Of a DNA stretch of 64,000 bases, positions 1 to 11,571 are shown piece by piece. Location of the stretch: the NCBI RefSeq assembly GCF_000740895.1, contig NC_025263.1, forward strand, positions 1,860,001-1,924,000. The letters run 5' to 3'. This DNA comes from Theileria orientalis strain Shintoku. Lineage: Eukaryota > Apicomplexa > Aconoidasida > Piroplasmida > Theileriidae. How positions within the stretch are numbered: the stretch's first letter is position 1; every line of letters starts with the position of its first letter. A model generated the notes under the pieces. The model had not been told where the DNA came from and ran no database searches. It saw only the letters and a list, made by a program, of their open reading frames with translations. The translations under genes and the position numbers were made by a program.

Positions 1-77
1 ATTAAAAGTTAAGGACATATAATAGCACAATGAGTTAAGTAGATAGTAAAATAAGAGTATACCATAATGAAAATTAG

Positions 78-286
78 TGGAATCCGGAGACGCAGAGTAC
101 GTAAGGAAGAGCGGAATAGACGAAGTGCACATATGTAACCCAAACGACTTCGATTTCGAACACATGAATGAAATAATAAAGGATGATGAGTACACACTGT
201 ACACACCAAGACATAATTTCGATTACCTGGGAGAAACAATAGAAAAAAGAGGATTATACAGCCTCAGGGAGTCATATAATCACTAA
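78..286 (+). CDS. 3' terminal exon of an unrecognised gene (partial)
   Basis: This open frame of about 69 codons ends at a TAA and has no ATG in its first part. It directly follows an AG acceptor at 76-77, so it is read as the last exon of a gene whose 5' part lies left of the window. The peptide is acidic and rich in Asp, Glu, Asn and Tyr (for example HICNPNDFDFEHMNE). It has no membrane segment and no motif I recognise. The frame is blocked by a stop at 68-70, inside the presumed intron, which supports splicing. The function is unknown. Confidence 0.45.
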
Positions 287-650
287 CGAGGACAAACGGA
301 GGAATAATATTAATAAAATATAAAAATATACAGTAAATAAAAATAAATATTGATAATGAAATAATATAATAAAATAACATGAAGGAAATGAGATAAAATA
401 GTGAAAAGTAAAAAATAGTGTGTTGTAAAAAAGAGGGTACTGAAAAAGAGTATTTTATATTTGTTTTGTAATATAAGTTGAATTTTAAATAAAAATTAAA
501 TATAAATAAACATCTAGGAGTTAAAGTAAATGTTTAAATTAAAGATTTAGATAATAATTGGGTCAGAGTATTTAATATTAAGAAAAAATAGTAAAAACAT
601 CGACTAAATATATAAAAGTAGGTTAAAAAGAAGATTAAAAATAAATAAAA
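287..650. other. AT-rich intergenic DNA
   Basis: AT-rich spacer between the partial exon and the next start codon. It has A-rich runs but no convincing reading frame, RNA gene or repeat. Confidence 0.6.
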
Positions 651-1723
651 ATGAAAATTTTAATTAAATTAATACAAATTATGCTAATTATTGGCATTAA
701 ATGGGCGGAAAGTGAAGAGGAGGATTACACAATTGTGTTGTCGACAAAACAAACGGAAACCGTGTCATCAAAAGAGTTGTTGGATCCAATACGCAAATAC
801 GACAAAGACATATACGTTATCGCATCAGTAAACGGTAAATGATAGAAAAAGATAATTATAATAATAGTTAATGATAAGTGCAGTGGATGTTGTTTTTTAA
901 CTAAAGTAAAGCCAGATAGCAGTAGATAATATATACACAAGTAGATAATCATTAAAGTTTAATAGTAGAAAGAGGTAGTATAGTCATTTATCATTAGCGA
1001 TTACATTATTATAAATGTTAGCTGAATTATACTGTGTAGTTGAGGGTGAAAAGTCCACTTTGACCCTGGAAAATCAAAAGTTCAGAGAGCTGGGGTTGCC
1101 AAACTTTGTTAGATACAAGGAAGACTGCGTGGCACTTCACGAAGTGCTTAACCAGACGTTTGAAAGAATAGGATTCGACTTTTTGGAAAACAACGAGGCG
1201 CTGCAGCAAGTGGAATCAGGACTGTGGCTGTATTTGCCAGTGTTAAAGAACACTTCGCGTAAGCACATTAGCAATATGTATTACTAAAATAATAGAAATT
1301 AACTAATATTCCTGAGTGTTAAGTTAGTATATAAAGGAAAATGTATGTATCTAGTGGCGTAATATATAGAATTAAGTACATAGTGTTCACTTTAATGTAT
1401 ATACCGGTACGAAGTTGTAACTTATAAACATTAACGTCTTAGTCGACAACTTCAAGGAACTGTTTGACAAGCACAAAGATAAAGTTAATGTAACCTTTCT
1501 GGTAACAGATTGTGACTTGTTGAAAACTAAAGATAGGGCAAAGAAGCCAAAGAAGACTGAAATCACCGAGGACGAAATAAAGACGACACCAGTGATAGTG
1601 CAGCAGACGGTAGTGATGATCTTTTTTATCATTATTCTGGCACTCGGAATGCACATGGCATCCAAAATTAAAACGCCAAGTTCACTGTTGGTGCCACAGC
1701 AGGTGAAGCCAAAGACATCGTGA
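651..1723 (+). CDS. Three-exon type I membrane protein of unknown function
   Basis: Exons are 651-834, 1022-1258 and 1443-1723. The donors are GTAAAT and GTAAGC, both acceptors are TTAG, and the phases join cleanly to give 233 residues. The N-terminus (MKILIKLIQIMLIIGIKWAES) is a good signal peptide, followed by a lumenal domain of about 160 residues. A single transmembrane segment lies near residues 193-213 (MIFFIIILALGMHM), with a short basic tail. This is the topology of a type I secretory-pathway membrane protein. The lumenal part is soluble and mixed alpha/beta in character and is not a FAINT domain. Several eukaryotic ER and vacuolar accessory proteins look like this, but I cannot assign a family. 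The exon model is firm; the function is unknown. Confidence 0.72.
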
Positions 1724-2409
1724 ATTAAATAAATTAGCACTTGTACCCTTTTTACATAAATTTAAATATACATATCAACTGTTCATTTAAAGGTCCGTCA
1801 AATTTTTTAACACATTCCTTTATTTATCGCTATACGCTACTTGTTCAGTTTTCACAAATGATTATACACTTTTGATTTAATGTGTGATTTATAACTAGAA
1901 CTAATTAGTTAATTTGAGTTTATAGAATAATTGACACTTGTAAGTAACCACGTTATAAATTGTTTAACACTACTGTTAAGTTGTATGTTAAAATACACTA
2001 TAAGCCTACTACCATAAGGCTTTTAAGTAATTTTTAAATATCAATATATTAATATGTACATTTAAATATAACATATAGTAATTAAAACATTACTAAAGGA
2101 GAGTTTGGGTTGACTGAATTCATCAAAGTAAATTTGGAACTAATTTACAGTGACTGTATGTGTGATGTAACCTTAATGTGTCCAGTTACATAACTTCATT
2201 TGTGTAAAAACTGGTGTTTATGGGTGTTCACCAGAATTAAATCCTTTTAAAGTATCGACGTGAATTACTTTGTCAGAAGTTTGAATGTTAAATCTATGTT
2301 TAAAGCAAAAAAATCTTAACGTAGACCATATTACCTAAAATATCACGAGCAATATCGTCCACGATAAATACAATCATACTAAACACAAGGGCTCAAAGTT
2401 TGATTAATC
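1724..2409. other. Intergenic region between convergent genes
   Basis: Separates the 3' ends of two converging genes. It is AT-rich with stops in all frames. I see no RNA gene or strong repeat. Confidence 0.55.
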
Positions 2410-4353
2410 TCAAAAATTGATCCTTTTGAAATCTCCAGAGGACGTCTTAATAAATATCAATGTCGTTCCATCCACTAACCCTATGACAACTTCAATGAAA
2501 AGATTGGAAAACCTTAAAACAGATACCTTGGTCGAGTACCTATTCTGGTCAGTAATGGCCCAGACTATCTCATCAGCATGCTTAACAACGCTAAACTTAT
2601 AGCCGTTCTTAGGCACATACAGATGCTCGGTTATTCTAGAGTCGTGGTAGTGCCTAATTACCTTGTAAACTTCAGTGGTTCTTCTATGGGTTATGTCAAG
2701 CCTTATATATTGATAGTCCCAGTCGAGAGCTGAACCATGGAAGGTGTACCCGTCCTCAATCCACAAGTTGTTATAACCCTTTTTAAAGACCACTGTGGTA
2801 GCATTATCCAGGTACAAAATAATCTTACTGTGTTCTATGACGACCACCTTGTTAGCGAATTTCTCAGGAACTTCAGTCTCCCAAAGCACCAAGTCAGATC
2901 CACGTGAGTAATATCCTCTGAACAATTTAACCTTTCCAAAAGCATATCCTTCCTTTGCTGTATAGGTGGCAACGTTATTCAGCTTAGAGTAGTCAAAAAG
3001 GAACGTATTCCACCTAAAGTCGATCGTCAGATCCACTGGAATCTTTTGTTGAGGTACCTCTGATTCAGTGTACACAGGTTCAAATGAAGGCACAGTACTA
3101 GTATGTTCACCTATTCTAAATGGACTCGAATCTTGGGGATAATGCACCTGATCTACCTCAAGAGTATAGGTCGAGGTTTCTGGAGTTACTTGAACAGGAC
3201 CTTGAAATAGGAAACGATCCATGGGTATTGGCCTAGGCGTTGGGTCATATGCTCTAGCGGTTGGGACTACAACTCTGCCGGAATGGGATCTCGAAACGAA
3301 CTCAAAGTCTGAATCTGATTGAGGTTGTGGAGGTCTAGGGAACTGAACTCTCAACATCATCTCTCCACTCTGATCAGGAAAAACAAGTACCTTCTCAGGA
3401 TATACACCATCTCCACACACCCACATCTGGTGGGTGCCTTTAACGACAGTACCAATTAAGAATCCTGGGTTGGGTGTGAAGGTGTGCGTTCCAGTGTCAT
3501 TGTCGTACTCATAGCGCACTGTAGCTGTGGTTTCCTTAACCTTAACGTCCAATGTAGCAAGTATAGGTGCAGACAATTGTTCAGGTTCGGGCTGTATATG
3601 TTTTACTTCTGATGCTCTTAAAAATTTCAATTCATTTTCATGTTCTGGAAGCCTTTTAGATCCAGGCTTAATTTCCTGAATCTCAAAGTCGAGACTAGAT
3701 ACAGGCTTTGGCTTCTCTGAGGCCTTAGCTTGCTCTGACATATCAGCATATTCATCTTCAGTGTCATACATAAATACCCCCCTGGAAGTTTTCTTAGGAT
3801 CATAAATCTTTGGAAGTTTCAACTCCGATTGACAATCATATTCGATTTCAGATTCCTCGGTTTCCGCTTCTTTTGGTATAAATACCTTAATAAAGCGTTT
3901 ATCATCTGAGGATTCAGTAATATTTATTCTGTCAGCGTACTCGCCAGGCTTACATTCCCATAATGTTCTGGAATCTTCTTCAGCGCCATCAAACAAAAAT
4001 CCTGTGTTTGCGATAAATGAGTGAGTATTAGTTTTTGAATTGTATTCATACGTAATTTTATCACTCGTTCTCTTATTCTCTATGTTAACTTTTATCAAAC
4101 TAAAATTTGATACATGACCGTAAGGATCCGATTCTAACACAGAGGTGTCAGGAGGTTTAAGAGGTTTAGGTTTTAAGGCCCGAAAATCAGCAAAATCCTT
4201 ATTTTTAGTAGAACCACTAATTCTCCTAGTTTGGACACTATTAGGAATTTTTGTGGTTCTACTTTGCCGAGTAGGCGTGGAATCTGCTAGATTCTGGCCA
4301 TTATATAAAACTATACATAATAATATGTATAAAGCGATGCGATAAAGCTCCAT
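2410..4353 (-). CDS. Secreted FAINT-domain protein (four FAINT units)
   Basis: Single-exon gene of 647 residues. The start chosen is the ATG at 4353, because it begins a clean signal peptide (MELYRIALYILLCIVLYNGQ); the frame stays open upstream only to a TTG. Four FAINT (DUF529) units can be followed at roughly residues 83-160, 266-340, 440-530 and 545-647. Their hallmark is a beta-rich stretch with an aromatic-glycine turn (GFLFDG, GFLIGTV, GYAFGK, GYKFSV) followed by a conserved W (LWECKPGEY, MWVCGDG, LWETEVPEK, VWAITDQNRY). Linkers are Pro, Glu and Lys rich. There is no C-terminal membrane segment, so the protein is probably secreted. FAINT proteins of Theileria are generally regarded as exported or surface molecules; the individual role here is unknown. 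Confidence 0.88.
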   Translation of the reverse strand: MELYRIALYILLCIVLYNGQNLADSTPTRQSRTTKIPNSVQTRRISGSTKNKDFADFRALKPKPLKPPDTSVLESDPYGHVSNFSLIKVNIENKRTSDKITYEYNSKTNTHSFIANTGFLFDGAEEDSRTLWECKPGEYADRINITESSDDKRFIKVFIPKEAETEESEIEYDCQSELKLPKIYDPKKTSRGVFMYDTEDEYADMSEQAKASEKPKPVSSLDFEIQEIKPGSKRLPEHENELKFLRASEVKHIQPEPEQLSAPILATLDVKVKETTATVRYEYDNDTGTHTFTPNPGFLIGTVVKGTHQMWVCGDGVYPEKVLVFPDQSGEMMLRVQFPRPPQPQSDSDFEFVSRSHSGRVVVPTARAYDPTPRPIPMDRFLFQGPVQVTPETSTYTLEVDQVHYPQDSSPFRIGEHTSTVPSFEPVYTESEVPQQKIPVDLTIDFRWNTFLFDYSKLNNVATYTAKEGYAFGKVKLFRGYYSRGSDLVLWETEVPEKFANKVVVIEHSKIILYLDNATTVVFKKGYNNLWIEDGYTFHGSALDWDYQYIRLDITHRRTTEVYKVIRHYHDSRITEHLYVPKNGYKFSVVKHADEIVWAITDQNRYSTKVSVLRFSNLFIEVVIGLVDGTTLIFIKTSSGDFKRINF

Positions 4354-4649
4354 TAAATAATTTAATCTCGAATAAATCCAATATAACAAAAATATTCCTC
4401 ATATTGTACAGCTATTATGGTTTAATAAGTATTAACGTATTCAAAATTTAAAAACTATTAAGATCTTGTCAACACTTCGGTCCACAAAATGAATCTGTGT
4501 TAACAAGTTCAAATGGCCATAAAACTAAGGATTCTTTTAATAAAATAACATTAAATATGTTGATAAACATTTGTTAATACTTTTCTAGATTTAACATTTT
4601 GAGGAATGGCCCGTTTAGGCTCCTAAATCAAATATTTAATACGGATGGG

Positions 4650-6620
4650 GTAAGAGCAACAAGCAAATAAAAATTTTATTATAAATTAAGTTATTTTTTA
4701 CAATATAATTTTATACATCAAATCATTTATTAAATACCTCTAAATAAAATTGCTTTGGTTATGTTGACACAAATACATAAATGTCTTTTAGTCAAATCGC
4801 TCGTCTATAAAAACAATCGATAATTTTCTAAAATCAATTATTAGCAATAAATTAAACACATACAATTAAAAAATATAAATTTTGTATTTATCTTATTATA
4901 TTTGTCAATTTAATATCGATATTGATTATCAATGTTTTCATGAATAATTATATTGCTATATAACATAACAACATTTTCAACTTCACTAAAATCATTGAAT
5001 ATACGAATTTTTAAATAAAAAAATACATAAAATTTAGAAAATAAAATAATTTGCAAACGATTAAATAATTAAAAATATAAATTTATGAAAAAAAAATTAT
5101 AAAATATTAATAAATAAATGTCAAAATAAATAATAAATTAAAAAAAATTTATATAAATATAAAAAAAAATAAATAATATGTAATAAATGTAAAAAATAAA
5201 TGATGTAAAGATATTATAAATAATATATATACATTAAACATCAAAAAAAATGTATTACATATAAATAAAAATAATAAAAATAATTATAAATTTAATAAAA
5301 AAAAAATTGTATAAAAATATAATAAATAATTATATTATTAATATAAATAAATATCAATATTAAATATATATGTTATAATTTAAAATATAAATTTTATAAT
5401 TTATATATATATAAATAATCGAAAACAAATAATAAATATAATTAATTAAAATGATAAAATATATAACATATATAAAAATAATATATTTTTATAATAAATA
5501 AAATATAAAAATTATATAATTTTATTATTTTTATTATCAATATTTTTATACACAAGTTAAATTTATATATTTGATTAATGTATATGTCAAAATTATAAAT
5601 TATTAATTATATTTATAAAAAATATAATAATAATATTGATATATTTTATATATTTGTCATAATGTATAAATTTTGTAAAATAAATATAAATAAATCAAAT
5701 TAATAACAAATAATGTATCTAATTTATATACATGATAAGAAATATATCGTAAAATATATATTATTAATTTTTTGAATAAATTTATATAGATGTTTTATAA
5801 ATTTTAATCAAATATCACAGATTAATAAAACAAAGTTAATTATCAATTTATAAATATTTAATTATATTAAAAACTATATTTATCAATATAAAATTATATT
5901 TCTAACTATTTAATTTATTAGTAATATAAAAATATGATATTTTTAATTTTATTGATTAAATGTAAAAATTAATTTATATTTATTTTAAATTATTATTATA
6001 TAAATATTTTTTTTATTTCATTTATTTTAATTAATTTATATATAATTTAATAATTTTTTTTAGAATTTATTATAATATTATACGTATTAATATATTATAT
6101 TTATTAATTTAATAATAATAACATTTTATTATAAATCAATTAATTTTCATAAACATTTAATTTTTAATTATACATTTTATATACTTTTTAAATTTTTTTA
6201 ATATATTAAATTTTATTTTATCGAATAAAAAATATATTATTATTAAAACAAATGATATTTATTTATATAATTAATTTAACATAGTTTAATACATATATTA
6301 TTGTAAATTGTTTTGTAATTTAAATATGTTAATTTGTTATTTATATTTTAATGTTTTTTTTGTATTATACAAATTGATTAATTATATTTAATTAATTTAT
6401 AAATACATATGTGTTACAATTAACATGTTATTTGTTTTATATGTACATTTTTTACATCTATATATATATACATTATTTATTGTTTCTAAATAATTAGTTT
6501 TAATGTTATGTTTATAATTATTTATTTTAATTTTAATATTAAAGTTTACATTTACAGAATTTATTTTTTAAATATGTATTTGATTTGTTATTAACATTCA
6601 TATTTTGAGATGTTCTAAAT
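4650..6620. other. Candidate centromere: extremely AT-rich block
   Basis: For almost 2 kb most 60-base lines contain only one to six G or C. This is far below the surrounding intergenic DNA, and no reading frame survives. Published Theileria genome work reports one extremely AT-rich segment of a few kb per chromosome as the likely centromere, and this block fits in size and composition. The + strand is A-rich on the left (about 5,000-5,500) and T-rich on the right (about 5,900-6,600). No tandem satellite is visible; the sequence is degenerate AT words. CENP-A binding cannot be seen from sequence, so this is inference. Confidence 0.55.
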
Positions 6621-7287
6621 TGTGTACAGTATGCTTAAGACTTTAAGTAATTATTCTAAGAAATTGTTCTTTTTCAGGCAATTTAATGTAGTTTTATGAA
6701 TTTACAATTGCTTATTACATAAATTTCAGTTAATTTAATAAACACGTAACAGTAAAAGGTTGTGTATTATTTGACTTGATAAACGTTAATATGTAATTAC
6801 TGTTGATACATGTGTATTTATTAAATGACAATATCAGTCATAAGTGTGTTTTAGGAGGTTTGAAAATAATTAATTAGATTAATTTATGTTAATGTTAAGA
6901 GTGCAATTTGTACTCGATTAATTTATATAACTCTTATTGAAAAATTTTGTGTAGTTGTAAAGTTTTTGTAGTGAATAATGACTATTTATAAATGATTTTT
7001 ATGTATTATGTTAAAAAAATTAAAATAATTTTTGGTGTAAATATTTAACAAAAAATAATCCTTATAATAAATTAATGCATGGCTCAGATGATTTTATGCC
7101 CCCATGGATAAAATAAACATGTCTATCATTTTCGCACATATAGGTTACTAAAACATTGCATTTTTTTTGTAACAGTAAATTAGTTGTTAGAATACACCTA
7201 ACATAAAAAATATTGTTTTTTAACCTATCCTTTTTGAAATTTATTTCCTATGTTAGATGTCTATGGAATAACTAAAATTAGTTGTTG

Positions 7288-9531
7288 ATGATTTTCAAAT
7301 TAATATCAAGATGTTTTTTTATATATTTTATCTTTTGTGGTAAATGGAATCTAGCTCAATCTGTTGATTCCACCCAGAGTTCTACAGATGCAACAATTAC
7401 AGATATTTCATTTCAGGATCCCGCTAATAATGATGCTACAGCTATTACACATACAGCTACTGCTTCTACACCACCCTCTAGTGGTGCTTTTATTCCTGCT
7501 CCGACCATCGCTCAGCCTGTAGCTGCTTCTTCTCCTATTGCGGGAGCACCAATATCAGTTCCAATTGCTGGAACTCCTATTGCTGGACCTATTAATTTAG
7601 GCTCTCATTCTGTGACACTTCCCATGACAGCTGGTGTTTCTTTAGGGACTCCCATCAATATGGCCGCTCAACCTGCGACTATTCCGATGACTGCTACTCC
7701 TGTAGTTGGAGCTCAACCTATAGCTGCTCCCTTTACAGCAACACCTGTGACGATTTCATTGACTCCTGGAGCTCCCATACAAAGCCCTACTCCCATCACT
7801 ATTGGAGCTCAAGGTGGAGCCCACATTTCAGCTAGTTCTCAGGTCTTGGCTGCCCCTTTTACAGCTGCTCCGCATGTCACGCCTACTAATATTTCAGCTG
7901 GATCACAGGCTATTGTAACTCCTATCAATGCGGCTAATCAACAGCCTAGTCCACCTCCCAAACCTCTTAACAAAGTTACAATTGACATTCGAGTTAAGGA
8001 ATCAACTGCATTCATAAAATACAGGAGAGATGAACCTGAAAAAACTGACATTTGGTATGCCATCGATGGCAATATTATTAACGAAATTCAGGTCAATGGC
8101 GTCAAGAGGTGGCCTCCTGATAATGAGACTAAGGAGTGTAAGAAGGTACTCTTTATTGCAAAAGAAACTGACAAAAAGCCAACTTTGAAAGTCCTTTATG
8201 AAGATGAATCTGAAGCTTTCGATCCTGATAATCCACCTTCTATATCCACCAATTCCAGTCTCGTGATTACAGATGATACTTCATCTTTGTCAGTTCAAAC
8301 AAGTGTAGCCGATGGCACTTCAATCTCGTCTGTGCCTGATCCTACATCTGTTAATAATGAAGAGCAAGTGGTAACACAACCAGCTGAAGAATCAACACAA
8401 CACACTTTTATTCCAGCAACACCATCTTCAGTCAATTTTACCCAAATCTTTGTAGATCCAACTCAATCACTCCAAACTCCTGAGATCACCCCAGGTCAAA
8501 CTATTACTACAACTTCTATTACTCCCGAATCACAGGATCAAGCTTCTTCTTGGACAACTCCTACACATCAACCATCTGGTTTCACGATTCCTCTTGAAAC
8601 AGATCAATCTCAACCTTCGGTATCCGAAGAGATTCCTTCGGGACTGCCTGCTTCAAGTTCTATTTTTGGACCTGCACAAGTGGACCACAGTGCTCAACCT
8701 TCTCAGCCACCTCAAATGTCATATTCTCATTACGATGGCAAAGCGTACACTGATATTTCGCTCGAGGATGAGGAAGGTGATGATGATAGTGACGTGCCAA
8801 GTCATGGGTTCCATGTTGAAGAGATTTATGGATACGATCCAGACGACGATGATGACGGGTATCAAAGGGTTCCCCTAACTGATTACGTCTCAAATCTTGG
8901 TCATAGAGTTGGAAATCTTGAACGCAGAATGGACCCTGTTGAGGACAAGATTGAATTACTTTCTAGAATTATTGATTATCAACACCAAATTTTAGAATTC
9001 CGAGAACTTGTCGGTAAAAAATCTGCTTTCGATGTAGATTTTGGCCGTCATGGTCAATTTGGCGCCGACATGTTCAGGCCGGCCACTTCTCAGATGTCCA
9101 AGGAGCTCGCTGTCACCGAGCACCCCTCGGATGTTAAGTTGTTGGTGATAGACCCTAATGATGCCACGAAATTCGTTGACCTCGACACCAACAAGTACAA
9201 GGTGAAACAAGAAGGCGACGAGATCCACTACTTGTTAGACGAGGGTGTCGAGTGCAAGTTGGTCACATATCAGGCCAAGAGCGTGTGGAGTCACCGCAAT
9301 TCCGACCCTCACCCTATTGGCGTTGTTTTTTACCCTGATGACGACAAGGTCGTGGTCGACTTTGAAGACGCGTTCGTGATGTACGTGAAGAAGGGTGAAC
9401 TGTCTGAAACCATTCCTCTTAATCCTGAACTTACTGATATGGTTGGTGAGGGTTTAACCGAAATTGATCCAAATAATACTGAATCACATGATGAAAATAA
9501 TGAACCTTCAGACATTCAGGAATCTAGATAA
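7288..9531 (+). CDS. Secreted FAINT-domain protein with Ala/Pro/Thr-rich and acidic regions
   Basis: Single-exon gene of 747 residues. The ATG at 7288 opens a signal peptide (MIFKLISRCFFIYFIFC). Residues about 25-225 are a low-complexity Ala/Pro/Thr/Ile stretch with loosely repeated APIT-type words. A FAINT-like unit follows (about 228-310, IDIRVKESTAFIKY), then a Ser/Thr/Pro/Gln segment, an acidic patch around 490-530 (EDEEGDDDSDV) and a short coiled coil. A second, divergent FAINT unit lies near 605-705, with the pattern DPND-TKF, a Cys, then VW and a beta-rich end. The last FAINT unit is visibly more GC-rich than the rest of the gene, suggesting modular assembly. There is no C-terminal anchor. 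It is transcribed away from the AT-rich block. Its role is unknown. Confidence 0.86.
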   Translation: MIFKLISRCFFIYFIFCGKWNLAQSVDSTQSSTDATITDISFQDPANNDATAITHTATASTPPSSGAFIPAPTIAQPVAASSPIAGAPISVPIAGTPIAGPINLGSHSVTLPMTAGVSLGTPINMAAQPATIPMTATPVVGAQPIAAPFTATPVTISLTPGAPIQSPTPITIGAQGGAHISASSQVLAAPFTAAPHVTPTNISAGSQAIVTPINAANQQPSPPPKPLNKVTIDIRVKESTAFIKYRRDEPEKTDIWYAIDGNIINEIQVNGVKRWPPDNETKECKKVLFIAKETDKKPTLKVLYEDESEAFDPDNPPSISTNSSLVITDDTSSLSVQTSVADGTSISSVPDPTSVNNEEQVVTQPAEESTQHTFIPATPSSVNFTQIFVDPTQSLQTPEITPGQTITTTSITPESQDQASSWTTPTHQPSGFTIPLETDQSQPSVSEEIPSGLPASSSIFGPAQVDHSAQPSQPPQMSYSHYDGKAYTDISLEDEEGDDDSDVPSHGFHVEEIYGYDPDDDDDGYQRVPLTDYVSNLGHRVGNLERRMDPVEDKIELLSRIIDYQHQILEFRELVGKKSAFDVDFGRHGQFGADMFRPATSQMSKELAVTEHPSDVKLLVIDPNDATKFVDLDTNKYKVKQEGDEIHYLLDEGVECKLVTYQAKSVWSHRNSDPHPIGVVFYPDDDKVVVDFEDAFVMYVKKGELSETIPLNPELTDMVGEGLTEIDPNNTESHDENNEPSDIQESR

Positions 9532-10299
9532 GGTATCAGTTTCACTAAAGTCAATTACTGTTGATTTCGTCAAATGGTTTTTTTTCGGTGTTATCACAAC
9601 TAGAATTATGTAAAATATTTCCATTTTCGAATGTGCTAGTTCTTATCGACTAGTACATGAATACGGTTTTATCTTGTAGTTCTATCGCAATTTAATATAT
9701 TTTAATTCATTAACGTGATAGGCAACTTTGTATAATTTTTATATTAATTTATTTTATCATAAATGTTCTAGATATAATAGGTAATTACCCAGAGGAGTAA
9801 CCCCAAAAAATTAATACGATAGTGACTTTCTTTTGTCAGATCAATTCATCATATGGCATCCAATTATCAGGCAATCGGGTTAGATACAGCATAAACATCA
9901 TATTTAAAATTTACAATTCAACCACCAGAACTTATTATTATGCAGTCGATAGACCTTATTTTAACAATTACAGTCAGAATACTGAATATTGTAGCAAATT
10001 ATCATGTTTAACCCATAAACACTGAAACGAAATAATTTCAACAATTTGTCTAAATTTAACAAGTGAACATCGTTTCTTGGAATTTTAAACCAACGCATTA
10101 CAAATTCGGCTGCTGTACAGTTACCACTAGCATCCAAACTGATAAAGGCCATAAGGTGTGGAAGCTACAAGCCTCCAAATCTGTCTAGAGGCTGCACACA
10201 TTTTCAAGCTGCAAAGCCTTAATTTCAAGGGGAAACTAACATTCATATATAATATAAATTACTGAAATAAAGATTAAAAATTAAACGAGGAAATTATGA
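9532..10299. other. Intergenic region between convergent genes
   Basis: Holds the presumed 3' regions of the FAINT gene (+) and the RRM gene (-). Short open frames here have no coding character. No RNA gene was recognised. Confidence 0.5.
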
Positions 10300-11058
10300 T
10301 TAATTTTCTAGTCTAACACCAATTTTTCTTCCTCCAAGAGAATAGTCGTTGTACATGTTAATGGCCTTCTTCGCACTGTACTCATTGGCGAAGATGACCT
10401 TTCCAATCCCCCTAGACCTGCCGTCCTCGTAACTTAGAACATCTGCCCTAAGAAAAATGGGCACATCCAAAATTACCTCAACACGATTCCGCAGTTCTTA
10501 AACAGGTCCTTCAACTCCTTCCACGTGGTTTTCCACTGCAAATTTGTGACCATAACAGTGTTGCTCCTGCAACGAAAGTTAGCGATAGATAGCTAAGATC
10601 AAAGGGAGAGAGTGTAAATATACACGGTAGACCTACTTTGGGGAATCAGAATACCCGCGTTGGTAACGGTTGTACCCTCTGAACGGTGTGTAGTTTTCCC
10701 TATCCTCCCTTACAAAAATTTGACGATCTACAAAAAATTAAGTTTATAAAAATCATACCAAGAATTGAGGTGTCGTTCAACTCCGAAATGGCCCTCACTG
10801 CGGACTCCTCATTCGCGAATTCTACAATTCCACACCCCTAAACAGCGACGCCGATTAGAAAAAAATTGAGTCAAGATTACCTTCGATTTCCCGTCGCGGT
10901 CCTCTATAATGTCGGCCCTAACAACGTCCCCGACTTGCTTCATGTGATCCTTCAAGTCCTGCCATTTAACCTTCCACGACAAATTACCAACATATACTCT
11001 ACGTTTATTGGACTAAAAGATATTATAGATAAATACAAATATAACTTACTTTATTCAT
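10300..11058 (-). CDS. RNA-binding protein with two RRM domains (Gbp2/Hrb1-like)
   Basis: Six exons on the minus strand: 11058-11050, 11012-10881, 10837-10759, 10727-10637, 10566-10477 and 10447-10300. All have GT-AG ends and matching phases, and encode 182 residues. Two RRMs follow each other. The first has RNP2 [10 protein letters not shown] and an RNP1-like [11 protein letters not shown]; the second has RNP2 [10 protein letters not shown] and RNP1 [11 protein letters not shown] short RGYNRY linker lies between them. The pairing of WK-type RNP2 motifs with loop words DGRSRG and DGKSKG resembles the G-strand and mRNA-binding Gbp2/Hrb1 proteins, which act in mRNA maturation and export. The first exon holds only ATG and two codons. 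Two RRMs are certain; the Gbp2 comparison is tentative. Confidence 0.88.
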
Positions 11059-11160
11059 TTTAAACAATTGATAAATGTAACAAACAGTTTATACTGTACT
11101 AATCTACAATCTAAGTTTTATTAAAATACACATGAACAGATGGTTTAAGGATACAATTAA

Positions 11161-11361
11161 TTATCCGAGCACAAATTGATATTTAGAGGAACTGTTAACT
11201 ATAAATAGAATGTTTTGGGATCTTAGCCTTTGTAATTGATATAATTTAGACCATCGAAGACCCCATCCATAAATACCATGGGGCTGACAAATATGCGTAA
11301 ATTGGCGAATCCGCGCACACACCTTTGTAAATTTGTTTACTATGGGCTTGTTTAGTGCCAT
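11161..11361 (-). CDS. Possible small protein (66 codons)
   Basis: An open frame from the ATG at 11361 to a TAA at 11161 encodes a basic peptide rich in Leu, Arg, Gln and aromatic residues (GIYGWGLRWSKLYQLQRL). It stands out in base composition from the AT-rich DNA around it and sits between two genes on the same strand. I recognise no family; a small mitochondrial subunit or a non-coding RNA are both possible. Only the open frame and the local rise in GC support it. Confidence 0.3.
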   Translation of the reverse strand: MALNKPIVNKFTKVCARIRQFTHICQPHGIYGWGLRWSKLYQLQRLRSQNILFIVNSSSKYQFVLG

Positions 11362-11571
11362 ATGTATATATGTATTAGGCTTTACAGTACACATGAGTGC
11401 AAAAATCTCCAGAGAGCAATTACATTAATATCAATTTGAGTTAAATAGCAATATCAGATTAGATTCCATTCATATTTATTTTCGCTTCACTGAGGGGTAA
11501 TGGATTCCACCTTTTATTTATTTAAATATTAGTTGATTCCTTCAATAAACTGCAACCATGAGTTGAGCAGT

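Noticed and set aside
9822..10025. Short plus-strand open frame between FAINT and RRM genes
   Set aside because: No coding composition, no splice continuation and no recognisable motif.
11205..11225. A word resembling the start of U2 snRNA (ggctaagatc on the minus strand)
   Set aside because: The match is only about 10 bases and the flanking U2 branch-point region is absent.
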